A stretch of DNA of 64,000 nucleotides from Adiantum capillus-veneris (lineage: Eukaryota; Streptophyta; Polypodiopsida; Polypodiales; Pteridaceae): contig CM043944.1 of NCBI GenBank assembly GCA_014529385.2, positions 59,448,268 to 59,512,267 of the forward strand. Reading direction: 5' to 3'. Shown one piece after another: positions 1 to 10,932 of the stretch; position 1 is the stretch's first letter; each line of letters opens with the position of its first letter. The translations under genes were made by a program, and so were the position numbers. The notes under the pieces are model-generated. The model was not told where the DNA came from. It saw nothing but the letters and a program-made list of their open reading frames with translations, and searched no databases.

Positions 1-1039
1 TCTACCTTTGTCTCTACAGAGTCTACTCGCATAACCTGCATAGCTACATGCTCTATCTCGTGAACATGGTGTATCTCACTAGCGAAGGAGACACGTCCCT
101 CTCTCGCTCAACGCATGTCAACAAAAAAATCCAGACTGTCATTTTGTACCTGAGATATACGCACATGACATACCAAGCCACTTTGGACTCCCCTGGCAAT
201 CACTAGGATCTACAATGCATCTAGAAAGACCGCTCTTTAAGAAGTATTTGACACCCACAATGTGCTAGCTGTTTCACTGAGATTAAACTCTATTTCAACT
301 AAGGAACATATCGTGGCATATGTCGTAGCATATATGATGCACCACTAAGTAATGACAAGCATATATCTCATGCACCTACAATGTCAAACGCCAAGCCATC
401 GGCCAAGTGCATACGACCAAAGCTCCTTCTAGAGAAAGTGCTAAACCACTCACAATGTGGTGTGATATGGAAAGTTGGATCCTCATCTTAAAATCGATGG
501 GAAGAAGTGTCGCCTCTCGAAGACATGTAAGCAAGAGGAACGCTAGAGGTAAACGTGAAATAAAATACATAACCATATGCATAGTAGAGAGAAAACACGA
601 TGCTCAATACACATCATTAAAACTACATGCACAATCTACAACCTCGAGTAACCTGTAAACTATGACTACTTGTAACTAGTAGCCACAACGAGCATACACA
701 AATCTCTCTCTTGTGAGTGTGGGTACAAGAATACATGTCTGTGTCCGAAATTGACAAAATCTATCCAAGTGAGAGAAAACTCGATTACTATCAAAGTGGG
801 AGTAAATTTCGTTCACAACAATCTCTGAAAAAGGACACAATATCCTAAACTAATAAACTTAACTCAATGCCAATGAGTAGAAACACCAAAAATAGCTCCA
901 TAACATCACTCTCAGTTGAGCTCACAAGCTCCATTACATTCTCACAAAGCTTCCAAGATTTCTTGATCCCTCCACTACCTAGCGTAAGAAAATTATCGCC
1001 TCAGAGATCTCGATGACGCCATGCTCCCTACCATCACAG
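1..1039 (-). other. Internal leader of minus-strand LTR element (A)
   Basis: Read on the minus strand, this stretch follows the primer-binding site at 1040-1054 and so should be the untranslated leader and the start of gag of a copy of element A that continues out of the window. I see no gag-like reading frame; the short overlapping ORFs on both strands at 376-658 are unrelated to any domain I know. The window edge cuts the element, so nothing more can be said. Confidence 0.4.
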
Positions 1040-1054
1040 TGCGCTCTGATACCA
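1040..1054 (-). other. Primer-binding site, initiator tRNA-Met type
   Basis: On the minus strand this reads TGGTATCAGAGCGCA, the usual plant LTR-retrotransposon site complementary to the 3' end of initiator tRNA-Met. It lies five bases inside the LTR end at 1060, as expected for the start of minus-strand DNA synthesis. Confidence 0.75.
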
Positions 1055-1059
1055 GTTCT

Positions 1060-1107
1060 TGATGAGTGCACAACACGAAAGGGATGCAAGGGTTGAGAGA
1101 TTAGGGT

Positions 1108-1157
<50 letters not shown>

Positions 1158-1416
1158 GTTTTGATGGAGCTTCTTCTCACACTATGTGGGAGCTTCTTAA
1201 TGTTCTATATTATCAATAAGAAAGAATGAGATTATGGTTAGTGAGTGGTTAGTCTGTGAAGACATTGGCCTAATGGACTTCATCCCCGACATCATAAAGT
1301 CTTTCTGCAAGGTACTATTAGACAATATCCCCAAAATAAGGAGAAATTGGTGACTTCATTCTATCTAGGTAATATTTGACAAAAGAGTCACATTAGCTCC
1401 CCTTGTGCAACACTCA
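1060..1416 (-). repeat. LTR of minus-strand chromovirus (A), with (GA)n tract
   Basis: Bounded by TGATGAGTGCAC at 1060 and GTGCAACACTCA at 1405-1416, so TG...CA in both orientations, with related ends. Read on the minus strand it is preceded by the 3' end of pol (1430-1873) and followed by a primer-binding site (1040-1054). A (GA)n tract at 1111-1154 sits near the LTR end. Boundaries are inferred from the termini and flanks, because no second copy is in the window. Confidence 0.6.
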
Positions 1417-1429
1417 CCCCACAAGATTG

Positions 1430-1873
1430 AACTTGTCAAGGAATAGTTGGTGCTAGATCAAAAGTCCACGGTACAACTCTAGTAATCAATAGAGTATTCA
1501 AAGGCCTCCTCCTCCATCCACTTTATATCAATAAATGAATAGTTTCTGACCTTGACTAGATATTCGTAGAGTCGCTTATCCTTCACTTTCCTTTCCTACC
1601 TATTTTGCAATGAGGATCTCATTTGTCTCTTCCAATTTTGGTTATTGCTCTAGCTCCTTGTCCTTGTCTTTTGGCACCTCACCTTTGAAAGGTCTCAAGA
1701 CACTTTTCAAATTGGAGTAACACCCAATAATTCTCCTTCAACTGCAAGTCGCGTCAATGCTTATTTGTTGCCTTCTTATGTGTGCTCGAGACTTCTGCAA
1801 AGCCTTCCTAACCTTAGTGAAAATAATCTCAAATGGTCACCTCCTAAATGATGTTAGTAGTATTGATGTAAAA
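1430..1873 (-). pseudogene. Chromovirus integrase C-terminus and chromodomain (A)
   Basis: Minus-strand frames, broken by stops and frameshifts, give the C-terminal part of a Ty3 integrase: PFEII, VRKALQKSRAHIRR, then KENYWVLLQFEK. A chromodomain-like stretch follows (RLYEYLVKVRNY, then IDIKWMEE). Element J in this window has the matching sequence VPFEIIEG and ENDWVLLKFPKA. The reading continues directly from 10127-10620 across element B, so B was inserted into this gene. The LTR at 1060-1416 follows immediately. Family assignment rests on motifs read by eye; the chromodomain call is moderate. Confidence 0.55.
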
Positions 1874-2224
1874 TGTCATAATAACTAATATCTAATTCTC
1901 CTTAATGATTTTCTCATCTTAAACTGATCATTTAATATGGAGAAGTACCAGGGGAGTAAAAGTTTGAATACTGGTTAAGCTGGCAGACTGGCCACAGTAG
2001 GGATCCAAAGGAGGGAAAATAGGGATCCAAAGAGGGGGCCATCTGCAAAAGAGCAATGTGCAAAAATGGGCTTTAAAGACCCTAAGGTTCAGCCCATTAA
2101 GGCTTCCAAAATGCTAAGGTTCCAAAATTCAAAGGTTGTGTCCTATGGTCAAGCTTAGTAAAATTGGATGCTTTGTGAGTGTGCCAAAAAGTCTTCAAGA
2201 CTCCTACATAGAAGGGGGCGAGCC

Positions 2225-2233
2225 CTATAAGTA
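2225..2233 (+). promoter_or_regulatory. Candidate TATA box of the element B LTR
   Basis: CTATAAGTA, followed after about 16 bases by the (AC)n tract. The 3' LTR has the degraded form TTGTAAGTA at the equivalent place. This would place the transcription start next to or inside the (AC)n tract. It is a motif match only. Confidence 0.35.
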
Positions 2234-2246
2234 GGGGATGAGAGAG

Positions 2247-2248
<2 letters not shown>

Positions 2249-2327
<79 letters not shown>
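2249..2327 (+). repeat. (AC)n microsatellite in 5' LTR
   Basis: About 39 uninterrupted AC units. The 3' LTR has only a short interrupted tract at the same place (8850-8871), so the repeat changed length after or during insertion. Confidence 0.95.
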
Positions 2328-2328
<1 letters not shown>

Positions 2329-2799
2329 GCTCCCTTTACACAAAGGGAATAAGGGACACCTGTCAACTCCCTAGGCCAATTGCCCACAAGGTGCACTCAA
2401 ATCCTATTGGATGGCCATAGAGGTGGACCAATGAGAATTAGGCTAGAGTAAATCTAGTTTGATTCACTTAAAAACACTTGATAAAAGAACCAATAAGAAT
2501 TAAGGTCTCTAGAAGACTATTGGCTAGTCTCCCAAGGGGTCCAATGAGCATTCAACAGCCCCATGGCTTGCATGATTCTTATTGGCCAGAAGACAAAGGG
2601 GTCCAATGAGAGCTTAGTTGCGTTATTTAATTACCTAAAGCTCTCACAAAAGGGGAAAGGGGGACACATGTCACATGACTATCACTTATGCTTCTTAAAT
2701 CCTATTGGCTAAGCTTGGAGAGGTCCAACGGGAAGCCAGCAAGAGGATTTAGCAAGAGGGGTCAACCAAGAGAGAGAGGGGGGTGATTTTTCAAAGGCA

Positions 2800-2910
<111 letters not shown>

Positions 2911-3594
2911 TCATGTGTGAATCAAGAAGACTCTCTCTCTCTCTCTCTCTCCTTCTCAAGCTTTAATGGAAAGCTCATCACCCACTCCAAGCTTGTGAGA
3001 AGGGAGGCCTACACCAACAACTCTTTGCTTTGTGATGCAAATCCAACCAAGAGCCAAGATTCAATGCATGCTCATCTCCTCTACCATGATAATTACTAAG
3101 CTATGCTAAGCTTTTATGAGTGATTATGTGAGGAGATATGCTTCTTTCTCGTAAGACTACTCCTTCTTCCTCTTAATCTACTCTCATACCCCTCTAACTC
3201 TCACCATAGGTGTGTGAGGTCTTGGGTCTGAGACCGTGAGCAAATTGCTGTTATGTTTTATAAGTGTTTTCTTAGTGCTTGAAGCTTCCATCTTCATTTC
3301 ACTACCTAGTTATTGAAGGAACACAAAGAATTGTATTGTAAAATGCCTTCCTTGATGGGGGAAGCCTACAATACAAAGCTGTTTGAAGGGGGGACCGGCT
3401 CCATGTAAATCTGATCCTCAAGTGTTGTCAATAGCTTAATTTCTCTCTCTTTTGAAGCATTGTTCATGCCTATCTCACTAGGTGTTATGCTTTTTGTTGC
3501 TCTCTCCACCCAAGCACTCTTGCTATGCTCAATGCTCACTATGTCTATGCTATTTTCCGCTACACACAAGTTACTAGGCCCTTAAATGTTACAT

Positions 3595-3606
3595 TGGTAT
3601 TAGAGC
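3595..3606 (+). other. Primer-binding site of element B
   Basis: TGGTATTAGAGC starts one base after the LTR end, one mismatch from the initiator tRNA-Met site TGGTATCAGAGC that is intact in the sister element J (57475). Confidence 0.8.
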
Positions 3607-4008
3607 ACAAGGTTTCTTTTTTCTTGCTCAAGAAGGGAGGTCCTCAAGCTAGCTATAAATGGTTGTTATTATTAATTGCAATTGAGTAACTAGAATAGGG
3701 ATTTTTCAGCCTTGCAGTGCGCCTGCCTTCATGCAGATAACAGGGCATCACCGTCGAGAGCTATGCTCTTAATAGTGGAGTCCTACGGGGCTTGCCTATG
3801 GACTAACCACTATCGAGCTATTAGAAGCTTGACATGAGCCGGTGTTGTTTCGGTGTTGAAAGACCCTCTCTTCTATTCCTTGCAATTAATGGTATTCGAG
3901 CCACGGGTATAGTAGATTGAGTGATTTTCTAAAGGGGTAAAGAGGAGTAGCAACTAGGGCTTGAAGTGCCAAAGTACGCCTAAAAATATTACACCTAAAA
4001 TTGTTAGA

Positions 4009-5632
4009 ATGACTGACAATAGTAAGGAGAGTGAAATTAACGTTGATAGATTTGATTTTGCTAATGAGCTAGCTACTAATGATGCTCCTATGCTTGTTAG
4101 ATACCTTGTTTCTAGGCTTCATCAAGCCATGGGCAATCCATCCCGCCAAAGTGAAGTGCAATGGCAGCTTCGTGCTCATAGGATTCTCCAAACTCCCCAC
4201 CATGACAAGAGAGTACCTAGGAAGCCTCCTTGTGAGACTTTCAAAAGAGGCCTCTCTCCGATTCAGGAAGAAGAAGAGGATCCATACAAAGGGCTCAAAA
4301 ATATTCTTCTTGATGACACATCTCCTTCTCAAAGGAGAACTCAAGAGCCCCCACCAAAGGAACGAGAAAGAAGTGAGTCTCCTGCCACCTTGACGGAGAT
4401 GGCTCCACGAAGACGGCAGGAAAAACGCTCTCCATCACTTCCTAAACGGAGAAGATCATTGCACACTTCTCCACACCATAATTCAAAGAGGGATGACAGA
4501 AAGCAAGAGAAGAAAAAGGCGGGAAAGAGGTCACTCTCTTTTCCATCTTCTTCATCCTCTTCCTCTTATGAAGAAAGTGATGGTGCAGACAAAGAGGGCC
4601 AAGGCAAGAAAAAGGCGAGAAAAAGGTCACCCTCTTCTCCATCCTCCTCAAATTCTTCATCTTCTGAAGAAAGTGATGGTGCAAATTTTGAACCATAAAA
4701 AAGAAGAGGCCATATGAAATCCTATGCCGCATGGAGAAGTCGTCCATGCTCAACGTCCATGCTCAAGAAGTTCAAAGAGGGAGGAAAGAGCATCTCTTTC
4801 CTTACCTACTATGTCACCTTTGGTGCTACGGACAAAGTCTTGGCTTTTACCAACAATTCGATGCGGTGTTTGGAGATGAGGGCTTCATTGGAGTCCTCTA
4901 AGCTACGCCATGTAGCTATGCACTTTCAAAAGTCTGCCAGGAAATGGTGGTCTAGCCTACGGGAAAATGGTGAAGCTCCACGAACATGGAAAGCTTTAAG
5001 AGGTTCCATTATGAAGCAGTTTTTGGCCACCGATGCCAAAGACAAAGTAGTCACCGAATGGAGAAGCTTGAAGCTCTTTCCCTACAAATCCATTAAAAAA
5101 TATGTAGACAAGTTTTGGGACTTACACCTCAAAGCCATTGTCTTCAAACAGATGGATTTTGGAGAGCAAAAACAATAATTTTGTGCGGGCTTAACTGAAG
5201 AAATGGCGGAGTATGTTAACTCCCAAAGGCCACACACCATATTTGCGGTCATAGACCATACTATGGTGGCTTCTTGAATCAATTTCCAAATAGGGGCTAA
5301 GAGAAATCTTAAGCGCACGGAAAACAAGGGTTCCAATGAGCCTAATGGTAAGGACAATGTCCAAAAGTCTCCTAAGGGCAGTTCCAATAACAACAAAGAT
5401 AAGGAGAAGGGAGTTTACAAATGTGAAAACAAACTCTCTCCTGAAGAGCTTGAGCATTATCGCAAGGATAACCGTTGTTTCAAGTGCAGCAAGCAAGGGC
5501 ATGCGTATCGTGCTTGCCCCCAAAAGAACACTCGCCATGAGCCTCCTAGAGCTACCTTGGTTGAAATCCAAGAAGAGGAAGCTCACCACAAAGGATCTCC
5601 TCTATGCCATGCTTGGGGAAAGGTAAGAGAAC
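4009..5632 (+). pseudogene. gag of element B
   Basis: The capsid precursor of a chromovirus. The start is the ATG at 4009 (MTDNSKESEI), matched by MADNNQESRM at 57888 in element J. A Ser/Arg-rich linker covers about 4340-4690. The capsid-like region (SSKLRHVAMHFQKSA, KYVDKFWDLHLKA) follows, then a perfect CCHC zinc knuckle at 5476-5517 (CFKCSKQGHAYRAC). The frame is continuous across the whole interval but has in-frame stops at 4696, 5176 and about 5275. In element J the knuckle is frameshifted while this copy keeps it. Read on into protease, the frame shifts near 5640. Confidence 0.8.
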
Positions 5633-5908
5633 ATGATGCTTTTGTTATTTGAACTTGGTTCTACTCACAATTTCATATTCACAGAGTTTTCCACCAAGCT
5701 AGGCATCCAAGCCTATGAGATGGGAGATGTCCTACCTGTAGATGGTGCTTTCAAGGGACAAGAAGCTTCAATAACTGCCTTAATGGGAAAATTGAGTCTC
5801 CATGTCCAAAGCCATGTGGACAAAGAGGACGTCTTTATCTCTCCTCTCAAGCATGAGGATGTAATCCTAGGGGCACCATGGTTTGATCGCATGGCTGCCA
5901 ATTGTTAA
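5633..5908 (+). pseudogene. Aspartic protease region of element B
   Basis: The retropepsin-like part of pol, which processes the polyprotein in this family. It reads LLFELGSTHNFIF, then VILGAPWFDRM, the usual arrangement of active-site loop and the ILG(M/A)PW strand. The expected catalytic D of DxG is E here, as it also is in element J. The frame differs from gag, so a frameshift separates them. Confidence 0.7.
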
Positions 5909-5950
5909 ATTCCCTAAAAGGAAAATCTACTTTAAGTACAAGGAAAAGAT

Positions 5951-7045
5951 ATGTACATAGATGCCAAAGAGATGGGTAACACCATACCCATTGTACATAC
6001 ACAAGCTTATAATAAGTCAATAAAGAGCTCTATTTTTGTGTACATGATTTTTGTTAAAGATTCTCAAAATGAACCTAATGCTTTAGAAAAAGAAAATATA
6101 AACAATCACAAGGAACTAGAGTTATCCAGTTTTCTCAAGGGATTTCAAGATGTTTTTATTGACGACATCCCTTGTGAACTACCTCCTAAACGAGGCAATG
6201 ATGATCATGCAATTGAACTTCTTCCAGGAAGTTCACCGCCTAATAAACCTCCTTATAGAGTTTCTCAAGCTCAACAAGAGGAGATTATGCGGCAAGTGCA
6301 TGAGTTAGTTGAGAAGGGCATGGTTAGGCCTAGCTCATCTCCATTTTGCTCACCCGTGTTATTAGTGCAAAAGAAAGATAGCACATATCATTGTGTGTCA
6401 ACTATAGAGCACTAAATAGGATCACTTTCAAAAATAGGTTTCCCATTCCACGGGTAGAAGACCTATTTGATAAGCTACAAGGGTCGACCTACTTTAGTAG
6501 AATTGACCTAAAAAGTGGCTACCATCAAATAAGGATAGTTGATCAAGACATTGTAAAGACCGCATTTCGCACTACGTTTGGTCTTTACAAATACATTGTC
6601 ATGCCTTTTGGCTTGACCAATGCACCAGTCACATTCAACCGCTTGATGGAGAAGCTATTCAGGCCTTACCGAACCTTTACTGGAGTGTTCTTTGATGATA
6701 TTATCATCTACTCTAATTCACTAGACGAACACAATCAACACCTCCAAGTAATATTTCAAGTCTTAAGAGAGAATAAATTTTATGTTAATCGAAAGAGAAT
6801 TTTTTCTTACAAGAGATTCAGTATTTAGGTCACATTATCTCTCAAGATGGCATCCAAATGGATCCATCAAAGTTAGAGGTAATAAAAGGATGGCCTAAAC
6901 CAAGGAATCTTCAAGAACTAAGAAGCTTTCTAGGTATGTGTGCATACTATAGACGCTTCATAGAAAAGTTCTAACAAATCGCGGGACCATTACATGACCT
7001 AACAAAGAAAAACGTTAGGTATACATGGTCTACCAAGGAGAAAAA
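5951..7045 (+). pseudogene. Reverse transcriptase of element B, RNase H deleted
   Basis: The polymerase domain of a Ty3 element. Motifs in order: PPYRVSQAQQEEI, GMVRPSSSPFCSPVLLVQKKD, then after a frameshift near 6395 MCVNYRALNRITFKNRFPIP, FSRIDLKSGYHQIRI, VMPFGLTNAPVTF, and the catalytic FFDDIIIYS. A second frameshift lies near 6800, followed by GHIISQDGI and MCAYYRRFIEKF with a stop. The thumb ends at about 7045, where the sequence jumps directly to the start of integrase (QVANALSRR). RNase H, present in element J, is therefore deleted except its last few residues. Confidence 0.85.
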
Positions 7046-8110
7046 TGCTTGCATAATCAAGTAGCCAATGCACTCTCAAGACGGCCGAGAGTGAATGCGG
7101 TTTCCATAGCAACTCACAATGATCTATCTTCTATGATAGATGAGTATACTATTGATCCCGATTTTAGAGATGTGATTTCAGCCCTTGCATTAGGGAAGAA
7201 AGAGGAACCATTTACTTTACAAGATGGTTATCTTCTCTATGGCAATAGACTATGAGTTACTAACTCACTACGTGAGAAAGTAATGTACGAATCTCATGCT
7301 CCTCCTTATGCGGGGCATAGAGGGATTCAGTCTACCCTAAAAGGGTTTGAAACATATTTCTATTGGCCTACCATGAAAGAAAACATACAAGAATATGTTT
7401 CTAAATGTGTGATATGCCAAAAGACAAAGTTTGATAGAGGGAAGCAACCTGGATTGCTTCAACCTTCGCCAATCCCTAGTGGGAGAGCATATCCATGATT
7501 TTATATTTGGATTGCCTAAGTCTATCCATGGGAATACGAAAATATGGACGATAGTATACAGGTTTAGAAAACAAGCTCATTTTATACCTGTCAAAACGAC
7601 TATCAAAGCCCATCAAAGGGCGACGCTCTTCATTTCACAAATCTTCAAGTACCATGGCTTGCCAATGTCCATAGTGTAAGATAGAGATCTTAGAATGACC
7701 AATAATTTTTGGAAGGGTCTCTTTGAGAATTTAGGCACAAGGCTAAAATTCTCTTCGGCCTATCATCCGCAAACAGATGGCCAAATTGAAATAACTAACC
7801 TAACGATTCTTGATCTACTAAAAGCCTATGTAACGAAATTAGATCAAAGATCCCAATGGGAGAAGTACTTACCCTTAGTGGAGTATGCCTACAATAACAC
7901 TGTACATACTTCCACGAGAAAAACACTTTCAAAGTAATTGAGGACCAAGAAGAGGTGCTGCAGCCCGAGTCCATTCTCCAACATGAAGACAAGGTATTAA
8001 GAGGCGGTAAGATTATCTGGCGGTATCTTATTAAATTTAAGAATTACCTTTTTTTGAAAATGCTAGATGGATGCAAGGTATAAAATTAAAGGATAACCTA
8101 AAGCTTGTCA
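7046..8110 (+). pseudogene. Integrase and chromodomain of element B
   Basis: The DDE integrase that inserts the cDNA. After VANALSRRPRVNAV comes the zinc-binding H2C2 region (ESHAPPYAGHRGIQ, then KCVICQKTK). Core motifs follow: HDFIFGLPKS, ISQIFKYHGLPMSIV then a stop and DRDLRM, YHPQTDGQIEITN and WEKYLPLVEYAYNNTV. After STRKTLSK a deletion removes the C-terminal part that element J keeps. The chromodomain remnant (PESILQHEDKVLRGGK, then RYLIKFKNY, then ARWMQGIK after a frameshift) runs to about 8110. Chromodomains in this group are thought to steer integration toward marked heterochromatin. Confidence 0.85.
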
Positions 8111-8475
8111 ATGTCTAGAGTAAGCAAATGTACAAATGTTTAAAATGAACAAAGTTTTTGTCTTATAAGACTCTTTTTCTTTATTATGCACAAATGTTAA
8201 GTAGTATGCATGCTTAGACTCAAGTTTGTGGAGACAACATCTTCCAAACATTAAGTAGAGCTTGTCACTCTACTATGGAATATTGATAGGACTAATGAGA
8301 AGACATGCTTGCGGCAGCTTAGGCTCTCAAGTGCCAAATGGATTAGTCATCCATTCTAGAACGATGTTGTAGGGTAAGATAGGGATCTTCTACCCACTAG
8401 AAAAAGGACTAATGAATAGGCTTTATCTTCTCTACCCCATAGTCGAGGACGACTATGATTTCAAGAGAGAGGTAA
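8111..8475 (+). other. 3' untranslated region and polypurine tract of element B
   Basis: No coding signal. The last bases before the 3' LTR read CAAGAGAGAGGTAA (8462-8475), purine-rich as expected for the primer of plus-strand DNA synthesis. Confidence 0.65.
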
Positions 8476-9334
8476 TGTCATAATAACTAATATCTAATTC
8501 ACCTAAATGATTTTCTCATGTTAAACTGATCATTTAATATGGGGAAGTACCAGGGGAGAAAAAGTTTGAATATTGGTTAAGCTGGCAGACCGGCCACAGT
8601 AGGGAACCAAAGGAGGGAAAATAGGGATCCAAAGGGGGGCCATCTGCAAAAGAGCAATGTGAAAAAATGGGCTTTAAAGACCCTAAGGTTCAACCCATTA
8701 AGACTTCCAAAATGCTAAGGTTCCAAAATTCAAAGGTTGTGTCCTATGGTCAAGCTTAATAAAATTGGATGCTTTGTGAGTGTGCCAAAAAGTCTTCAAG
8801 ACTCCTACATAGAAGGGGGCAAGTCTTGTAAGTAGGGGATAAGAGAGAAAAACACACACATACACACTCACAGGCTCCCTTTACACAAAGGGAATAAGGG
8901 ACACATGTCAGCTCCCTAGGCCAATTTACCACAAGGTGCACTCAAGTCCTATTAGATGGCCATAGAGGTGGACCAATGAGAATTATACTAGAGTAAATAT
9001 AGTTTAACTCATTTAAAAACACAAAATTAAAAGAACCAATAAGAATTAAGCTCTCTAGAAGACTATTGGCCAGTCTCCCAAGGGGTCTAATGAGCATTCA
9101 ACAGCCCCATGGCTTGCCTCATTCCTATTGGCCAGAAGACAAAGGGGTCCAATGAGAGTTAAGTTGCATTATTTAATTAGCTAAAGCTCTCACAAAACGG
9201 GAAAGGGGGACACATGTCACAAGACTATCACTTATGCTTCTTAAATCCTATTGGCTAATCTTGGAGAGGTCCAATAGGAAGCCAACAAGAGGGGTCGACC
9301 AAGGGAGAGAGGGGGTGATTTTTCAAAGGCATTA

Positions 9335-9395
<61 letters not shown>

Positions 9396-9414
9396 ATCAT
9401 GTGTGAAGCAAGAA

Positions 9415-9467
<53 letters not shown>

Positions 9468-10126
9468 AAGCTTTAATGGAAAGCTCATCACCTACTCCAA
9501 GCTTGTGAGAAGGGAGGCCTACACCAACAGCTCTTGGCTTTGTGATGCAAATCCAACCAAGAGCCAAGATTCAATGTATGCTCATCTCCTCTACCATGCT
9601 AATTACTAAGCTATGATAATCTTTTATGAGTGATTGTGTGAGGAGATGTGCATCTTTCTCGTAAGACTACTCCTTCTTCCTTGCAATCTATTCTCCTACC
9701 CCGCTAGCTCTCACCATCTTCAAAGGTGTGTGAGGTGTTGGGTATGAGACTGTGTGGGAATTGATGTTGTGTTTTATAAGTGTTTGCTTAGTGCTTGAAG
9801 CTTCCATCTTCATTGCACTAGCTAGTTATTGAAGGAACACAAAGGATTGTATTGTAAAATGTCTCCCTTGATGGGGGAAACATATAATACAAATTTGGAG
9901 GGGGAACCGACTCCATGTAAATCCGGTCCTCAATTGTTGTCAATAGCTTAATTTCTCTCTCTTTTAAAGTATTGTTCATGCCTATCTAACTAGGTGTTAT
10001 GATTTTTGTTGCTCTCTCCACCCAAGCACTCTTGCTATGCTCATTAGGAATCTATTCTAATGAAATGCTCACTATGTCTATGCTATTTTCTGCTACACAC
10101 AAGTTACTAGGCCATTAAATGTCACA
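8476..10126 (+). repeat. 3' LTR of element B (1.65 kb)
   Basis: It starts TGTCATAATAACTAATATC and ends AATGTCACA. It matches 1874-3593 over its full length with scattered substitutions and an altered set of microsatellites: (AC)n 9336-9393 and (CT)n 9417-9462. The insert ATTAGGAATCTATTCTAATG near 10044 is absent from the 5' copy. Confidence 0.9.
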
Positions 10127-10620
10127 TAAGAAATTTTTAGAGACTGATATTTCTCCCAGAGAGTCTTGTTTTTAGAGATATAAGACTTCAACAAGTCCAA
10201 AACCACTAAGTTAGTAATCTTTGACTTCCAATTTTTCTGTGGATGAAACAATGATGAGTATTTTAAGCTGAGTGACTATATTCTCTGAAGTTTAAAATAG
10301 TGAATTTGGGGCCTGTATCTGACACTATAGAAGCATGCAAGGTATGTAATCTAAAGATCTGTGAGATGAATAGTTTGTCCAAGTTGTCGGCTTTCACTGC
10401 CTTCTTTACTAGAGTTATGGAATCTCAAGTGAACTGCCCAATGTGATCCCAATATTTATTTTGGATTTTTAAGGTATTTATTTTACTTATTTGTGAATGG
10501 CATCATCAAATAATTGTGCAATCCACATGATGTCCTAAATGTGGTTTTGTACACATCTCTAGTAGCGATCTTGATTCGATGATAACCATTTTTTCAAATC
10601 TATTCTACTAAAGCATGAAG
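10127..10620 (-). pseudogene. RT and integrase fragments of element A
   Basis: Read on the minus strand from 10620, degraded reverse-transcriptase text comes first (RIDLKKW, ATRDVYKTTFRTSCGLHNYL). A deletion jumps to integrase core (VKADNLDKLFISQIFRLH, then IVSDTGPKFT, then VVLDLLKSYISKNKTLWEKY). Frameshifts and stops are frequent. The reading stops at the element B junction and resumes at 1873, so the two pieces are one gene split by B. Confidence 0.65.
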
Positions 10621-10700
10621 AACCCTATAGTCTATCAAATATTGTTATTGTTAAAGTTATGGCCTCTCAAGTGAAGAGCCTAATGTGTTCCCAAGGTTGA
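10412..10700. repeat. Direct duplication of an integrase-derived segment
   Basis: About 45 bases at 10412-10455 (GTTATGGAATCTCAAGTGAA...) recur at 10655-10700 (GTTATGGCCTCTCAAGTGAA...) with a few changes. The reverse-transcriptase fragment of element A lies between the two copies. It is a rearrangement inside element A or the trace of a second related copy. Confidence 0.6.
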
Positions 10701-10707
10701 TTTAGGT

Positions 10708-10846
10708 ATGTAATTTTCATTCAAAAAGAAATTGGGTAGGCTAATTTTTTGAGGGGGATACTTAAGGCCCTAGGCTACTATATAAGAAACAACCAATCCC
10801 CATTTTATTATCATCTATTTCATTGCCTAGTTGGTTGGTTTGGTAG

Positions 10847-10899
<53 letters not shown>

Positions 10900-10932
10900 T
10901 TCTGCATCATTGACTTTGACATGGTATCAGAT
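10708..10932 (+). repeat. 3' portion of an LTR with primer-binding site
   Basis: The segment has a TATA-like box CTATATAAG near 10778, a (TC)n tract at 10851-10897, an end in TTGACA at 10921, and directly after it TGGTATCAGAT (10922-10932), an initiator tRNA-Met primer site. This is the order of an LTR followed by internal sequence on the plus strand. The left edge is not defined; no matching second LTR or gag was found to the right. Confidence 0.45.

Noticed and set aside
1040-1416. Copia-type LTR and primer site
   Set aside because: The initiator tRNA-Met site is shared by copia and many Ty3 elements. The pol sequence directly upstream is Ty3 integrase with chromodomain-like text, so a Ty3 assignment is better.
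2097-2420. ORFs on both strands through the (AC)n tract
   Set aside because: They are translations of a dinucleotide repeat inside an LTR, open in several frames only because the repeat lacks stops.
8756-8941. 61-codon minus-strand ORF
   Set aside because: It is a decayed copy of the repeat-derived ORF of the 5' LTR and has no domain.
10649-10921. Complete 273-base LTR starting TGTTAAAG at 10649
   Set aside because: The first 60 bases match a duplicated integrase segment of element A, so the true left end must lie further right.
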